Assembly: GCF_051020765.1 (NCBI RefSeq)
Contig: NC_134929.1
Location: 124,001-188,000, forward strand
Length of the DNA stretch: 64,000 nucleotides
From: Lasioglossum baleicum
Lineage: Eukaryota > Arthropoda > Insecta > Hymenoptera > Halictidae
Reading direction: 5' to 3'
Shown here piece by piece: positions 8,676-22,768 of the stretch (position 1 is its first letter; each line of letters begins with the position of its first letter). The position numbers and the translations under genes are program-made. The notes beneath the pieces are model-generated. The model was not told where the DNA came from and did no database searches. It was given only the letters and a program-made list of their open reading frames with translations.

Positions 8676-11600
8676 CGCATTTCTGTTTGACAATTCCTGT
8701 AGATTTTCACATACCGCATTATTTATGTTATATTACGTTTATTCTTACAACCCACGGTTGCCGAGAAAATTGAGAAAACGTTGTTTTTAAACTCATTTTG
8801 CTCGAATATCTTCTAAACTACTTATCCCACCGCATTTCTCTTTGACAATTCCTGTAGATTTTCACATTCCGCATCTTTTATGTCATATTACTTTTTTCGT
8901 ACATCCCACGGTTCCCGAGAAAATTGAGAAAACGTTGTTTTTAAACTCATTTTGCTCGAATATCTTCTAAACTACTTATCCCAACGGATTTCTGTATGAC
9001 AATTCCTGTAGATTTTCACATTCCGCATTATTTATGTTATATTACTTTTTTTCGTGCAATCCACGGTTGCCGAGAAAATTGAGAAAACGTTGTTTTTAAA
9101 CTCATTTTGCTCGAATATCTTCTAAACTACTTATCCCAACGGATTTCTGTATGACAATTCCTGTAGATTTTCACATTCCGCATTATTTATGTTATATTAC
9201 TTTTTTTCGTGCAATCCACGGTTGCCGAGAAAATTGAGAAAACGTTGTTTTTAAACTCATTTTGCTCGAATATCTTCTAAACTACTTATCCCACCGCATT
9301 TCTCTTTGACAGTTCCTGTAGATTTTCACATTCCGCATCTTTTATGTCATATTACTTTTCTCGTACATCCCACGGTTCCCGAGAAAATTGAGAAAACGTT
9401 GTTTTTAAACTCATTTTGCTCGAATATCTTCTAAACTACTTATCCCACCGCATTTCTCTTTGACAATTCCTGTAGATTTTCACATTCCGCATCTTTTATG
9501 TCATATTACTTTTTTCGTACATCCCACGGTTCCCGAGAAAATTGAGAAAACGTTGTTTTTAAACTCATTTTGCTCGAATATCTTCTAAACTACTTATCCC
9601 ACCGCATTTCTCTTTGACAATTCCTGTAGATTTTCACATTCCGCATCTTTTATGTCATATTACTTTTTTCGTACATCCCACGGTTCCCGAGAAAATTGAG
9701 AAAACGTTGTTTTTAAACTCATTTTGCTCGAATATCTTCTAAACTACTTATCCCACCGCATTTCTGTTTGACAATTCCTGTAGATTTTCAAATTCCGCAT
9801 TATTTATGTTATATTACTATTTTTCTTACAACCCACGGTTCCCGTGAAAATTGAGAAATCGTGGTTTTTAAACTCATTTTGCTCGAATATCTTCTAAACT
9901 ACTTATCCCACCGCATTTCTGTTTGACAATTCCTGTAGATTTTCACATACCGCATTATTTATGTTATATTACTATTTTTCTTACAACACACGGTTCCCGA
10001 GAAAATTGAGAAAACGTTGTTTTTAAACTCATTTTGCTCGAATATCTTCTAAACTACTTATCCCAACGGATTTCTGTATGACAATTCCTGTAGATTTTCA
10101 CATTCCGCATTATTTATGTTATATTACTTTTTTTCGTACAATCCACGGTTGCCGAGAAAATTGAGAAAACGTTGTTTTTTAACTCATTTTGCTCGAATAT
10201 CTTCTAAACTACTTATCCCACCGCATTTCTGTATGACAATTCCTGTAGATTTTCACATTCCGCATTTTTTATGTCACATTACTTTTTTTCGTACAATCCA
10301 CGGTTCCCGAGAAAATTGAGAAAACGTTGTTTTTAAACTCATTTTGCTCGAATATCTTCTAAACTACTTATCCCACCGCATTTCTGTATGACAATTCCTG
10401 TAGATTTTCACATTCCGCATTATTTATGTTATATTACTATTTTTCTTACAACCCACGGTTGCCGAGAAAATTGAGAAAACGTTGTTTTTAAACTCATTTT
10501 GCTCCAATATCTTCTAAACTACTTATCCCACCGCATTTCTCTTTGACAATTCCTGTATATTTTCACGTTCCGCATTATTTATGTTATATTACTTTTTTTC
10601 TTACAGCCCACGGTTGCCGAGAAAATTGAGAAAACGTTGTTTTTAAACTCATTTTGCTCGAATATCTTCTAAACTACTTATCCCACCGCATTTCTGTTTG
10701 ACAATTCCTGTAGATTTTCAAATTCCGCATTATTTATGTTATATTACTATTTTTCTTACAACCCACGGTTCCCGTGAAAATTGAGAAATCGTTGTTTTTA
10801 AACTCATTTTGCTCGAATATCTTCTAAACTACTTATCCCACCGCATTTCTGTTTGACAATTCCTGTAGATTTTCACATACCGCATTATTTATGTTATATT
10901 ACGTTTTTTCTTACAACCCACGGTTCCCGAGAAAATTGAGAAAACGTTGTTTTTAAACTCATTTTGCACGAATATCTTCTAAACTACTTATCCCACCGCA
11001 TTTCTGTTTGACAATTCCTGTAGATTTTCACATTCCGCATTATTTATGTTATATTACTTTTTTTTCTTACAGCCCACGGTTGCCGAGAAAATTGAGAAAA
11101 CGTTGTTTTTAAACTCATTTTGCTCGAATATCTTCTAAACTACTTATCCCACCGCATTTCTGTTTCACTATTCCTGTAGATTTTCACATTCCGCATTATT
11201 TATGTTATATTACTATTTTTCTTACAACCCTCGGTTCCCGTGAAAATTGAGAAAACGTGGTTTTTAAACTCATTTTGCTCGAATATCTTCTAATCTACTT
11301 ATCCCACCGCATTTCTCTTTGACAATTCCTGTATATTTTCACGTTCCGCATTATTTATGTTATATTACTTTTTTTCTTACAGCCCACGGTTGCCGAGAAA
11401 ATTGAGAAAACGTTGTTTTTAAACTCATTTTGCTCGAATATCTTCTAAACTACTTATCCCACCGCATTTCTGTTTGACAATTCCTGTAGATTTTCAAATT
11501 CCGCATTATTTATGTTATATTACTATTTTTCTTACAACCCACGGTTCCCGTGAAAATTGAGAAAACGTGGTTTTTAAACTCATTTTGCTCGAATATCTTC

Positions 11601-13476
11601 TAAACTACTTATCCCAACGGATTTCTGTATGACAATTCCTGTAGATTTTCACATTCCGCATTTTTTATGTCACATTACTTTTTTTCGTACAATCCACAGT
11701 TTCCGAGAAAATTGAGAAAACGTTGTTTTTAAACTCATTTAGCTGGAATATCTTCTAAACTACTTATCCCACCGCATTTCTGTCTGACAATTCCTGTAGA
11801 TTTTCACATACCGCATTATTTATGTTATATTACTATTTTTCTTACAACCCACGGTTCCCGAGAAAATTGAGAAAACGTTGTTTTTAAACTCATTTTGCTC
11901 GAATATCTTCTAAACTACTTATCCCAACGGATTTCTGTATGACAATTCCTGTAGATTTTCACATTCCGCATTATTTATGTTATATTACTTTTTTTCGTAC
12001 AATCCACGGTTGCCGAGAAAATGGAGAAAACGTTGTTTTTTAACTCATTTTGCTCGAATATCTTCTAAACTACTTATCCCACCGCATTTCTGTATGACAA
12101 TTTCTGTAGATTTTCACATTCCGCATTTTTTATGTCACATTACTTTTTTTCGTACAATCCACGGTTCCCGAGAAAATTGAGAAAACGTTGTTTTTAAACT
12201 CATTTTGCTCGAATATCTTCTAAACTACTTATCCCACCGCATTTCTGTTTCACTATCCCTGTAGATTTTCACATTCCGCATTATTTATGTTATATTACTA
12301 TTTTTCTTACAACCCACGGTTCCCGTGAAAATTGAGAAAACGTGGTTTTTAAACTCATTTTGCTCGAATATCTTCTAAACTACTTATCCCACCGCATTTC
12401 TCTTTGACAATTCCTGTATATTTTCACGTTCCGCATTATTTATGTTATATTACTTTTTTTCTTACAGCCCACGGTTGCCGAGAAAATTGAGAAAACGTTG
12501 TTTTTAAACTCATTTTGCTCGAATATCTTCTAAACTACTTATCCCACCGCATTTCTGTTTGACAATTCCTGTAGATTTTCAAATTCCGCATTATTTATGT
12601 TATATTACTATTTTTCTTACAACCCACGGTTCCCGTGAAAATTGAGAAATCGTGGTTTTTAAACTCATTTTGCTCGAATATCTTCTAAACTACTTATCCC
12701 ACCGCATTTCTGTTTGACAATTCCTGTAGATTTTCACATACCGCATTATTTATGTTATATTACGTTTATTCTTACAACCCACGGTTCCCGTGAAAATTGA
12801 GAAATCGTGGTTTTTAAACTCATTTTGCTCGAATATCTTCTAAACTACTTATCCCACCGGATTTCTCTTTGACAATTCCTGTAGATTTTCACATTCCGCA
12901 TCTTTTATGTCATATTACTTTTCTCGTACATCCCACGGTTCCCGAGAAAATTGAGAAAACGTTGTTTTTAAACTCATTTTGCTCGAATATCTTCTAAACT
13001 ACTTATCCCACCGCATTTCTGTTTGACAATTCCTGTAGATTTTCACATACCGCATTATTTATGTTATATTACGTTTTTTCTTACAACCCACGGTTCCCGA
13101 GAAAATTGAGAAAACGTTGTTTTTAAACTCATTTTGCACGAATATCTTCTAAACTACTTATCCCACCGCATTTCTGTTTGACAATTCCTGTAGATTTTCA
13201 AATTCCGCATTATTTATGTTATATTACGTTTTTTCTTACAACCCACGGTTCCCGTGAAAATTGAGAAAACGTGGTTTTTAAACTCATTTTGCTCGAATAT
13301 CTTCTAAACTACTTATCCCACCGCATTTCTCTTTGACAATTCCTGTATATTTTCACGTTCCGCATTATTTATGTTATATTACTTTTTTTCTTACAGCCCA
13401 CGGTTCCCGTGAAAATTGAGAAAACGTGGTTTTTAAACTCATTTTGCTCGAATATCTTCTAAACTACTTATCCCAA
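8521..13476 (+). repeat. Mosaic segment between the 10-mer and 16-mer blocks
   Basis: This stretch is satellite only, with no gene. It opens with the K monomer (8521-8675), then a C monomer ending CGGTTGCCGAG, B, two A' and three consecutive 154-bp B monomers (9295, 9449, 9603), followed by D and C''-A-J-K at 9912-10531. A single-T gain makes the monomer near 11.05 kb 156 bp. The F monomer at about 11152 carries CCCTCGG and TCTAATCTAC. The I'-H''-A-J-F-E-D run at 11618-12702 repeats the order of the preceding block. The series A', A', B, B, B, D at 8985-9911 matches the start of the 16-mer that begins at 13477, so it may be the source of that block. Confidence 0.75.
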
Positions 13477-16400
13477 CGGATTTCTGTATGACAATTCCTG
13501 TAGATTTTCACATTCCGCATTATTTATGTTATATTACTTTTTTTCGTGCAATCCACGGTTGCCGAGAAAATTGAGAAAACGTTGTTTTTAAACTCATTTT
13601 GCTCGAATATCTTCTAAACTACTTATCCCAACGGATTTCTGTATGACAATTCCTGTAGATTTTCACATTCCGCATTATTTATGTTATATTACTTTTTTTC
13701 GTGCAATCCACGGTTGCCGAGAAAATTGAGAAAACGTTGTTTTTAAACTCATTTTGCTCGAATATCTTCTAAACTACTTATCCCACCGCATTTCTCTTTG
13801 ACAATTCCTGTAGATTTTCACATTCCGCATCTTTTATGTCATATTACTTTTCTCGTACATCCCACGGTTCCCGAGAAAATTGAGAAAACGTTGTTTTTAA
13901 ACTCATTTTGCTCGAATATCTTCTAAACTACTTATCCCACCGCATTTCTCTTTGACAATTCCTGTAGATTTTCACATTCCGCATCTTTTATGTCATATTA
14001 CTTTTTTCGTACATCCCACGGTTCCCGAGAAAATTGAGAAAACGTTGTTTTTAAACTCATTTTGCTCGAATATCTTCTAAACTACTTATCCCACCGCATT
14101 TCTCTTTGACAATTCCTGTAGATTTTCACATTCCGCATCTTTTATGTCATATTACTTTTTTCGTACATCCCACGGTTCACGAGAAAATTGAGAAAACGTT
14201 GTTTTTAAACTCATTTTGCTCGAATATCTTCTAAACTACTTATCCCACCGCATTTCTGTTTGACAATTCCTGTAGATTTTCAAATTCCGCATTATTTATG
14301 TTATATTACTATTTTTCTTACAACCCACGGTTCCCGTGAAAATTGAGAAATCGTGGTTTTTAAACTCATTTTGCTCGAATATCTTCTAAACTACTTATCC
14401 CACCGCATTTCTGTTTGACAATTCCTGTAGATTTTCACATACCGCATTATTTATGTTATATTACGTTTATTCTTACAACCCACGGTTGCCGAGAAAATTG
14501 AGAAAACGTTGTTTTTAAACTCATTTTGCTCGAATATCTTCTAAACTACTTATCCCAACGGATTTCTGTATGACAATTCCTGTAGATTTTCACATTCCGC
14601 ATTATTTATGTTATATTACTTTTTTTCGTGCAATCCACGGTTGCCGAGAAAATTGAGAAAACGTTGTTTTTAAACTCATTTTGCTCGAATATCTTCTAAA
14701 CTACTTATCCCACCGGATTTCTCTTTGACAATTCCTGTAGATTTTCACATTCCGCATCTTTTATGTCATATTACTTTTCTCGTACATCCCACGGTTCCCG
14801 AGAAAATTGAGAAAACGTTGTTTTTAAACTCATTTTGCTCGAATATCTTCTAAACTACTTATCCCACCGCATTTCTGTTTGACAATTCCTGTAGATTTTC
14901 ACATACCGCATTATTTATGTTATATTACGTTTTTTCTTACAACCCACGGTTCCCGAGAAAATTGAGAAAACGTTGTTTTTAAACTCATTTTGCACGAATA
15001 TCTTCTAAACTACTTATCCCACCGCATTTCTGTTTGACAATTCCTGTAGATTTTCAAATTCCGCATTATTTATGTTATATTACGTTTTTTCTTACAACCC
15101 ACGGTTCCCGTGAAAATTGAGAAAACGTGGTTTTTAAACTCATTTTGCTCGAATATCTTCTAAACTACTTATCCCACCGCATTTCTCTTTGACAATTCCT
15201 GTATATTTTCACGTTCCGCATTATTTATGTTATATTACTTTTTTTCTTACAGCCCACGGTTCCCGTGAAAATTGAGAAAACGTGGTTTTTAAACTCATTT
15301 TGCTCGAATATCTTCTAAACTACTTACCCCACCGCATTTCTCATTGACAATTCCTGTATATTTTCACGTTCCGCATTATTTATGTTATATTACTTTTTTT
15401 TCTTACAGCACACGGTTGCCGAGAAAATTGAGAAAACGTTGTTTTTAAACTCATTTTGCTCGAATATCTTCTAAACTACTTATCCCACCGCATTTCTGTT
15501 TGACAATTCCTGCAGATTTTCAAATTCCGCATTATTTATGTTATATTACTATTTTTCTTACAACCCACGGTTCCCGTGAAAATTGAGAAAACGTGGTTTT
15601 TAAACTCATTTTGCTCGAATATCTTCTAAACTACTTATCCCACCTCATTTCTGTTTGACAATTCCTGCAGATTTTCAAATTCCGCATTATTTATGTTATA
15701 TTACTATTTTTCTTACAACCCACGGTTCCCGTGAAAATTGAGAAATCGTGGTTTTTAAACTCATTTTGCTCGAATATCTTCTAAACTACTTATCCCACCG
15801 CATTTCTGTTTGACAATTCCTATAGATTTTCACATACCGCATTATTTATGTTATATTACGTTTATTCTTACAACCCACGGTTCCCGAGAAAATTGAGAAA
15901 ACGTTGTTTTTAAACTCATTTTGCTCGAATATCTTCTAAACTACTTATCCCAACGGATTTCTGTATGACAATTCCTGTAGATTTTCACATTCCGCATTAT
16001 TTATGTTATATTACTTTTTTTCGTACAATCCACGGTTGCCGAGAAAATTGAGAAAACGTTGTTTTTAAACTCATTTTGCTCGAATATCTTCTAAACTACT
16101 TATCCCAACGGATTTCTGTATGACAATTCCTGTAGATTTTCACATTCCGCATTATTTATGTTATATTACTTTTTTTCGTGCAATCCACGGTTGCCGAGAA
16201 AATTGAGAAAACGTTGTTTTTAAACTCATTTTGCTCGAATATCTTCTAAACTACTTATCCCACCGCATTTCTCTTTGACAATTCCTGTAGATTTTCACAT
16301 TCCGCATCTTTTATGTCATATTACTTTTCTCGTACATCCCACGGTTCCCGAGAAAATTGAGAAAACGTTGTTTTTAAACTCATTTTGCTCGAATATCTTC

Positions 16401-18585
16401 TAAACTACTTATCCCACCGCATTTCTCTTTGACAATTCCTGTAGATTTTCACATTCCGCATCTTTTATGTCATATTACTTTTTTCGTACATCCCACGGTT
16501 CCCGAGAAAATTGAGAAAACGTTGTTTTTAAACTCATTTTGCTCGAATATCTTCTAAACTACTTATCCCACCGCATTTCTCTTTGACAATTCCTGTAGAT
16601 TTTCACATTCCGCATCTTTTATGTCATATTACTTTTTTCGTACATCCCACGGTTCACGAGAAAATTGAGAAAACGTTGTTTTTAAACTCATTTTGCTCGA
16701 ATATCTTCTAAACTACTTATCCCACCGCATTTCTGTTTGACAATTCCTGTAGATTTTCAAATTCCGCATTATTTATGTTATATTACTATTTTTCTTACAA
16801 CCCACGGTTCCCGTGAAAATTGAGAAATCGTGGTTTTTAAACTCATTTTGCTCGAATATCTTCTAAACTACTTATCCCACCGCATTTCTGTTTGACAATT
16901 CCTGTAGATTTTCACATACCGCATTATTTATGTTATATTACGTTTATTCTTACAACCCACGGTTGCCGAGAAAATTGAGAAAACGTTGTTTTTAAACTCA
17001 TTTTGCTCGAATATCTTCTAAACTACTTATCCCAACGGATTTCTGTATGACAATTCCTGTAGATTTTCACATTCCGCATTATTTATGTTATATTACTTTT
17101 TTTCGTGCAATCCACGGTTGCCGAGAAAATTGAGAAAACGTTGTTTTTAAACTCATTTTGCTCGAATATCTTCTAAACTACTTATCCCACCGCATTTCTC
17201 TTTGACAATTCCTGTAGATTTTCACATTCCGCATCTTTTATGTCATATTACTTTTCTCGTACATCCCACGGTTCCCGAGAAAATTGAGAAAACGTTGTTT
17301 TTAAACTCATTTTGCTCGAATATCTTCTAAACTACTTATCCCACCGCATTTCTGTTTGACAATTCCTGTAGATTTTCACATACCGCATTATTTATGTTAT
17401 ATTACGTTTTTTCTTACAACCCACGGTTCCCGAGAAAATTGAGAAAACGTTGTTTTTAAACTCATTTTGCACGAATATCTTCTAAACTACTTATCCCACC
17501 GCATTTCTGTTTGACAATTCCTGTAGATTTTCAAATTCCGCATTATTTATGTTATATTACGTTTTTTCTTACAACCCACGGTTCCCGTGAAAATTGAGAA
17601 AACGTGGTTTTTAAACTCATTTTGCTCGAATATCTTCTAAACTACTTATCCCACCGCATTTCTCTTTGACAATTCCTGTATATTTTCACGTTCCGCATTA
17701 TTTATGTTATATTACTTTTTTTCTTACAGCCCACGGTTCCCGTGAAAATTGAGAAAACGTGGTTTTTAAACTCATTTTGCTCGAATATCTTCTAAACTAC
17801 TTACCCCACCGCATTTCTCATTGACAATTCCTGTATATTTTCACGTTCCGCATTATTTATGTTATATTACTTTTTTTTCTTACAGCACACGGTTGCCGAG
17901 AAAATTGAGAAAACGTTGTTTTTAAACTCATTTTGCTCGAATATCTTCTAAACTACTTATCCCACCGCATTTCTGTTTGACAATTCCTGCAGATTTTCAA
18001 ATTCCGCATTATTTATGTTATATTACTATTTTTCTTACAACCCACGGTTCCCGTGAAAATTGAGAAAACGTGGTTTTTAAACTCATTTTGCTCGAATATC
18101 TTCTAAACTACTTATCCCACCTCATTTCTGTTTGACAATTCCTGCAGATTTTCAAATTCCGCATTATTTATGTTATATTACTATTTTTCTTACAACCCAC
18201 GGTTCCCGTGAAAATTGAGAAATCGTGGTTTTTAAACTCATTTTGCTCGAATATCTTCTAAACTACTTATCCCACCGCATTTCTGTTTGACAATTCCTAT
18301 AGATTTTCACATACCGCATTATTTATGTTATATTACGTTTATTCTTACAACCCACGGTTCCCGAGAAAATTGAGAAAACGTTGTTTTTAAACTCATTTTG
18401 CTCGAATATCTTCTAAACTACTTATCCCAACGGATTTCTGTATGACAATTCCTGTAGATTTTCACATTCCGCATTATTTATGTTATATTACTTTTTTTCG
18501 TACAATCCACGGTTGCCGAGAAAATTGAGAAAACGTTGTTTTTAAACTCATTTTGCTCGAATATCTTCTAAACTACTTATCCCAC
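13477..18585 (+). repeat. 16-mer HOR, two copies plus a one-monomer stub (2477 bp unit)
   Basis: Copy 1 is 13477-15953, copy 2 is 15954-18430, and the first monomer of a third copy is 18431-18585. The order is A/A', A', B, B, B, D, C with GTTGCC, A', B, C', D', E with a CCCGTG arm, G, D, D, C. Private markers confirm the register: GGTTCACGAG at 14174 and 16651, CACCTCATTTCTG in the second D of each copy, and CCTATAGATTTTC in the last C. Spacing is 2477 bp. Few differences are visible: the first A' reads CGTGCAATCC in copy 1 and CGTACAATCC in copy 2, and one B begins CGGATTTCTCTTT only in copy 1. Confidence 0.9.
15333..15488 (+). repeat. Subtype G monomer, 156 bp (exemplar)
   Basis: Related to E but preceded by CTTACCCC rather than CTTATCCC, beginning CGCATTTCTCATTGAC, with TGTATATTTTCACGTTCC and one extra T in the central run (CTTTTTTTTCTTAC), giving 156 bp. 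G first appears at this point in the window and then in every later HOR block. Private forms, ACAGCACACGG (15.4 and 17.9 kb) and ACACCCCACGG (19.3 and 23.3 kb), mark which blocks were copied from which. Confidence 0.85.
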
Positions 18586-19979
18586 CGCATTTCTCTTTGA
18601 CAATTCCTGTAGATTTTCACATTCCGCATCTTTTATGTCATATTACTTTTCTCGTACATCCCACGGTTCCCGAGAAAATTGAGAAAACGTTGTTTTTAAA
18701 CTCATTTTGCTCGAATATCTTCTAAACTACTTATCCCACCGCATTTCTGTTTGACAATTCCTGTAGATTTTCACATACCGCATTATTTATGTTATATTAC
18801 GTTTTTTCTTACAACCCACGGTTCCCGAGAAAATTGAGAAAACGTTGTTTTTAAACTCATTTTGCACGAATATCTTCTAAACTACTTATCCCACCGCATT
18901 TCTGTTTGACAATTCCTGTAGATTTTCAAATTCCGCATTATTTATGTTATATTACGTTTTTTCTTACAACCCACGGTTCCCGTGAAAATTGAGAAAACGT
19001 GGTTTTTAAACTCATTTTGCTCGAATATCTTCTAAACTACTTATCCCACCGCATTTCTCTTTGACAATTCCTGTATATTTTCACGTTCCGCATTATTTAT
19101 GTTATATTACTTTTTTTCTTACAGCCCACGGTTCCCGTGAAAATTGAGAAAACGTGGTTTTTAAACTCATTTTGCTCGAATATCTTCTAAACTACTTACC
19201 CCACCGCATTTCTCATTGACAATTCCTGTATATTTTCACGTTCCGCATTATTTATGTTATATTACTTTTTTTTCTTACACCCCACGGTTGCCGAGAAAAT
19301 TGAGAAAACGTTGTTTTTAAACTCATTTTGCTCGAATATCTTCTAAACTACTTATCCCACCGCATTTCTGTTTGACAATTCCTGCAGATTTTCAAATTCC
19401 GCATTATTTATGTTATATTACTATTTTTCTTACAACCCACGGTTCCCGTGAAAATTGAGAAAACGTGGTTTTTAAACTCATTTTGCTCGAATATCTTCTA
19501 AACTACTTATCCCACCGCATTTCTGTTTGACAATTCCTGTAGATTTTCACATTCCGCATTATTTATGTTATATTACGTTTTTTCTTACAACCCACGGTTC
19601 CCGTGAAAATTGAGAAAACGTGGTTTTTAAACTCATTTTGCTCGAATATCTTCTAAACTACTTATCCCACCGCATTTCTGTTTGACAATTCCTGTAGATT
19701 TTCACATTCCGCATTATTTATGTTATATTACTATTTTTCTTACAACCCACGGTTGCCGAGAAAATTGAGAAAACGTTGTTTTTAAACTCATTTTGCTCGA
19801 ATATCTTCTAAACTACTTATCCCACCGCATTTCTCTTTGACAATTCCTGTAGATTTTCACATTCCGCATCTTTTATGTCATATTACTTTTTTCGTACATC
19901 CCACGGTTCCCGAGAAAATTGAGAAAACGTTGTTTTTAAACTCATTTTGCTCGAATATCTTCTAAACTACTTATCCCAC

Positions 19980-20445
19980 CGCATTTCTGTCTGACAATTC
20001 CTGTAGATTTTCACATTCCGCATTATTTATGTTATATTACTATTTTTCTTACAACCCACGGTTCCCGTAAAAAATTGAGAAAACGTGGGTTTTAAACTCA
20101 TTCTGCACGGATATCTTCTAAACTACTTATCCCAACGGATTTCTGTATGACAATTCCAGTAGATTTTCACATTCCGCATTTTTTATGTCCCATTACTTTT
20201 TTTCGTACAATCCACGGTTCCCGAGAAAATTGAGAAAACGTTGTTTTTAAACTCATTTTGCTCGAATATCTTCTAAACTACTTATCCCACCGCATTTCTG
20301 TCTGACAATTCCTGTAGATTTTCACATTCCGCATTATTTATGTTATATTACTATTTTTCTTACAACCCACGGTTCCCGTGAAAATTGAGAAAACGTGGTT
20401 TTTAAACTCATTTTGCTCGAATATCTTCTAAACTACTTATCCCAC
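19980..20445 (+). repeat. H-I-H' trimer (466 bp), first of nine copies
   Basis: H (156 bp) is the most divergent monomer: CCCGTAAAAAATTGAG, CGTGGGTTTTAAAC, CATTCTGCACGGATATC. I follows with CGGATTTC, CAATTCCAGTAG and CATTTTTTATG, then H' (GTCTGAC, CATTCC, CTATTTTTC, CCCGTG). The trio occurs at 19980, 24009, 29591, 34242, 38428, 52373, 55008, 57335 and 59351, each 466 bp, and never before 19980. The first two copies start GTCTGAC and have ATGTCCCATT; the other seven start GTTTGAC and have ATGTCACATT. Confidence 0.9.
20053..20091 (+). other. 8-bp inverted repeat in subtype H
   Basis: In H the left arm AACCCACG (20053-20060) is the exact reverse complement of CGTGGGTT (20084-20091), with 23 bases between. 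H has lost the short CCGTG arm (it reads CCGTAAAA) but gained a G that lengthens this outer pairing. Most CCCGTG monomers have only the 5-bp version CCACG...CGTGG. The pairing is visible in sequence; a structural role is inference. Confidence 0.65.
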
Positions 20446-22614
20446 CGCATTTCTGTTTGACAATTCCTGTAGATTTTCACATACCGCATTATTTATGTTA
20501 TATTACTATTTTTCTTACAACCCACGGTTCCCGAGAAAATTGAGAAAACGTTGTTTTTAAACTCATTTTGCTCGAATATCTTCTAAACTACTTATCCCAA
20601 CGGATTTCTGTATGACAATTCCTGTAGATTTTCACATTCCGCATTATTTATGTTATATTACTTTTTTTCGTACAATCGACGGTTGCCGAGAAAATTGAGA
20701 AAACGTTGTTTTTTAACTCATTTTGCTCGAATATCTTCTAAACTACTTATCCCACCGCATTTCTGTATGACAATTCCTGTAGATTTTCACATTCCGCATT
20801 TTTTATGTCACATTACTTTTTTTCGTACAATCCACGGTTCCCGAGAAAATTGAGAAAACGTTGTTTTTAAACTCATTTTGCTCGAATATCTTCTAAACTA
20901 CTTATCCCACCGCATTTCTGTTTCACTATTCCTGTAGATTTTCACATTCCGCATTATTTATGTTATATTACTATTTCTCTTACAACCCACGGTTCCCGTG
21001 AAAATTGAGAAAACGTGGTTTTTAAACTCATTTTGCTCGAATATCTTCTAAACTACTTATCCCACCGCATTTCTGTTTGACACTTCCTGTAGATTTTCAA
21101 ATTCCGCATTATTTATGTTATATTACTATTTTTCTTACAACCCACGGTTCCCGTGAAAATTGAGAAATCGTGGTTTTTAAACTCATTTTGCTCGAATATC
21201 TTCTAAACTACTTATCCCACCGCATTTCTGTATGACAATTCCTGTAGATTTTCACATTCCGCATTTTTTATGTCACATTACTTTTTTTCGTACAACCCAC
21301 GGTTCCCGAGAAAATTGAGAAAACGTTGTTTTTAAACTCATTTTGCTTGAATATCTTCTAAACTACTTATCCCACCGCATTTCTGTTTCACTATTCCTGT
21401 AGATTTTCACATTCCGCATTATTTATGTTATATTACTATTTTTCTTACAACCCACGGTTCCCGTGAAAATTGAGAAAACGTGGTTTTTAAACTCATTTTG
21501 CTCGAATATCTTCTAAACTACTTATCCCACCGCATTTCTGTTTGACAATTCCTGTAGATTTTCACATTCCGCATTTTTTATGTCACATTACTTTTTTTCG
21601 TACAATCCACAGTTTCCGAGAAAATTGAGAAAACGTTGTTTTTAAACTCATTTTGCTCGAATATCTTCTAAACTACTTATCCCAACGGATTTCTGTATGA
21701 CAATTCCTGTAGATTTTCACATTCCGCATTATTTATGTTATATTACTTTTTTTCGTGCAATCCACGGTTGCCGAGAAAATTGAGAAAACGTTGTTTTTAA
21801 ACTCATTTTGCTCGAATATCTTCTAAACTACTTATCCCACCGCATTTCTCTTTGACAATTCCTGTAGATTTTCACATTCCGCATCTTTTATGTCATATTA
21901 CTTTTTTCGTACATCCCACGGTTCCCGAGAAAATTGAGAAAACGTTGTTTTTAAACTCATTTTGCTCGAATATCTTCTAAACTACTTATCCCACCGCATT
22001 TCTGTTTGACAATTCCTGTATATTTTCACATACCGCATTATTTATGTTATATTACGTTTATTCTTACAACCCACGGTTCCCGAGAAAATTGAGAAAACGT
22101 TGTTTTTAAACTCATTTTGCTCGAATATCTTCTAAACTACTTATCCCAACGGATTTCTGTATGACAATTCCTGTAGATTTTCACATTCCGCATTATTTAT
22201 GTTATATTACTTTTTTTCGTACATCCCACGGTTCCCGAGAAAATTGAGAAAACGTTGTTTTTAAACTCATTTTGCTCGAATATCTTCTAAACTACTTATC
22301 CCACCGCATTTCTGTTTGACAATTCCTGTAGATTTTCACATACCGCATTATTTATGTTATATTACGTTTTTTCTTACAACCCACGGTTCCCGAGAAAATT
22401 GAGAAAACGTTGTTTTTAAACTCATTTTGCTCGAATATCTTCTAAACTACTTATCCCAACGGATTTCTGTATGACAATTCCTGTAGATTTTCACATTCCG
22501 CATTATTTATGTTATATTACTTTTTTTCGTACAATCCACGGTTGCCGAGAAAATTGAGAAAACGTTGTTTTTAAACTCATTTTGCTCGAATATCTTCTAA
22601 ACTACTTACCCCAC

Positions 22615-22768
22615 CGCATTTCTCATTGACAATTCCTGTATATTTTCACATTCCGCATCTTTTATGTCATATTACTTTTCTCGTACATCCCACGGTTCCC
22701 GAGAAAATTGAGAAAACGTTGTTTTTAAACTCATTTTGCTCGAATATCTTCTAAACTACTTATCCCAC
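22615..22768 (+). repeat. Chimeric monomer G/B at a HOR junction
   Basis: Preceded by CTTACCCC and starting CATTTCTCATTGAC and TGTATATTTTCACA (G), then continuing GCATCTTTTATGTCATATT and CTTTTCTCGTACATCCC (B). The switch lies between monomer positions 34 and 45 and register is kept. It sits exactly at the junction of the two 4029-bp copies, where copy 1 has an ordinary B (18586). Confidence 0.85.

Noticed and set aside
13477..18585. Alternative 3-mer (464 bp) as the basic HOR of the whole array
   Set aside because: C-A'-B trimers recur, but most of the array has other monomers between them, and the long exact spacings (1549, 2477, 4029 bp) are not multiples of 464.
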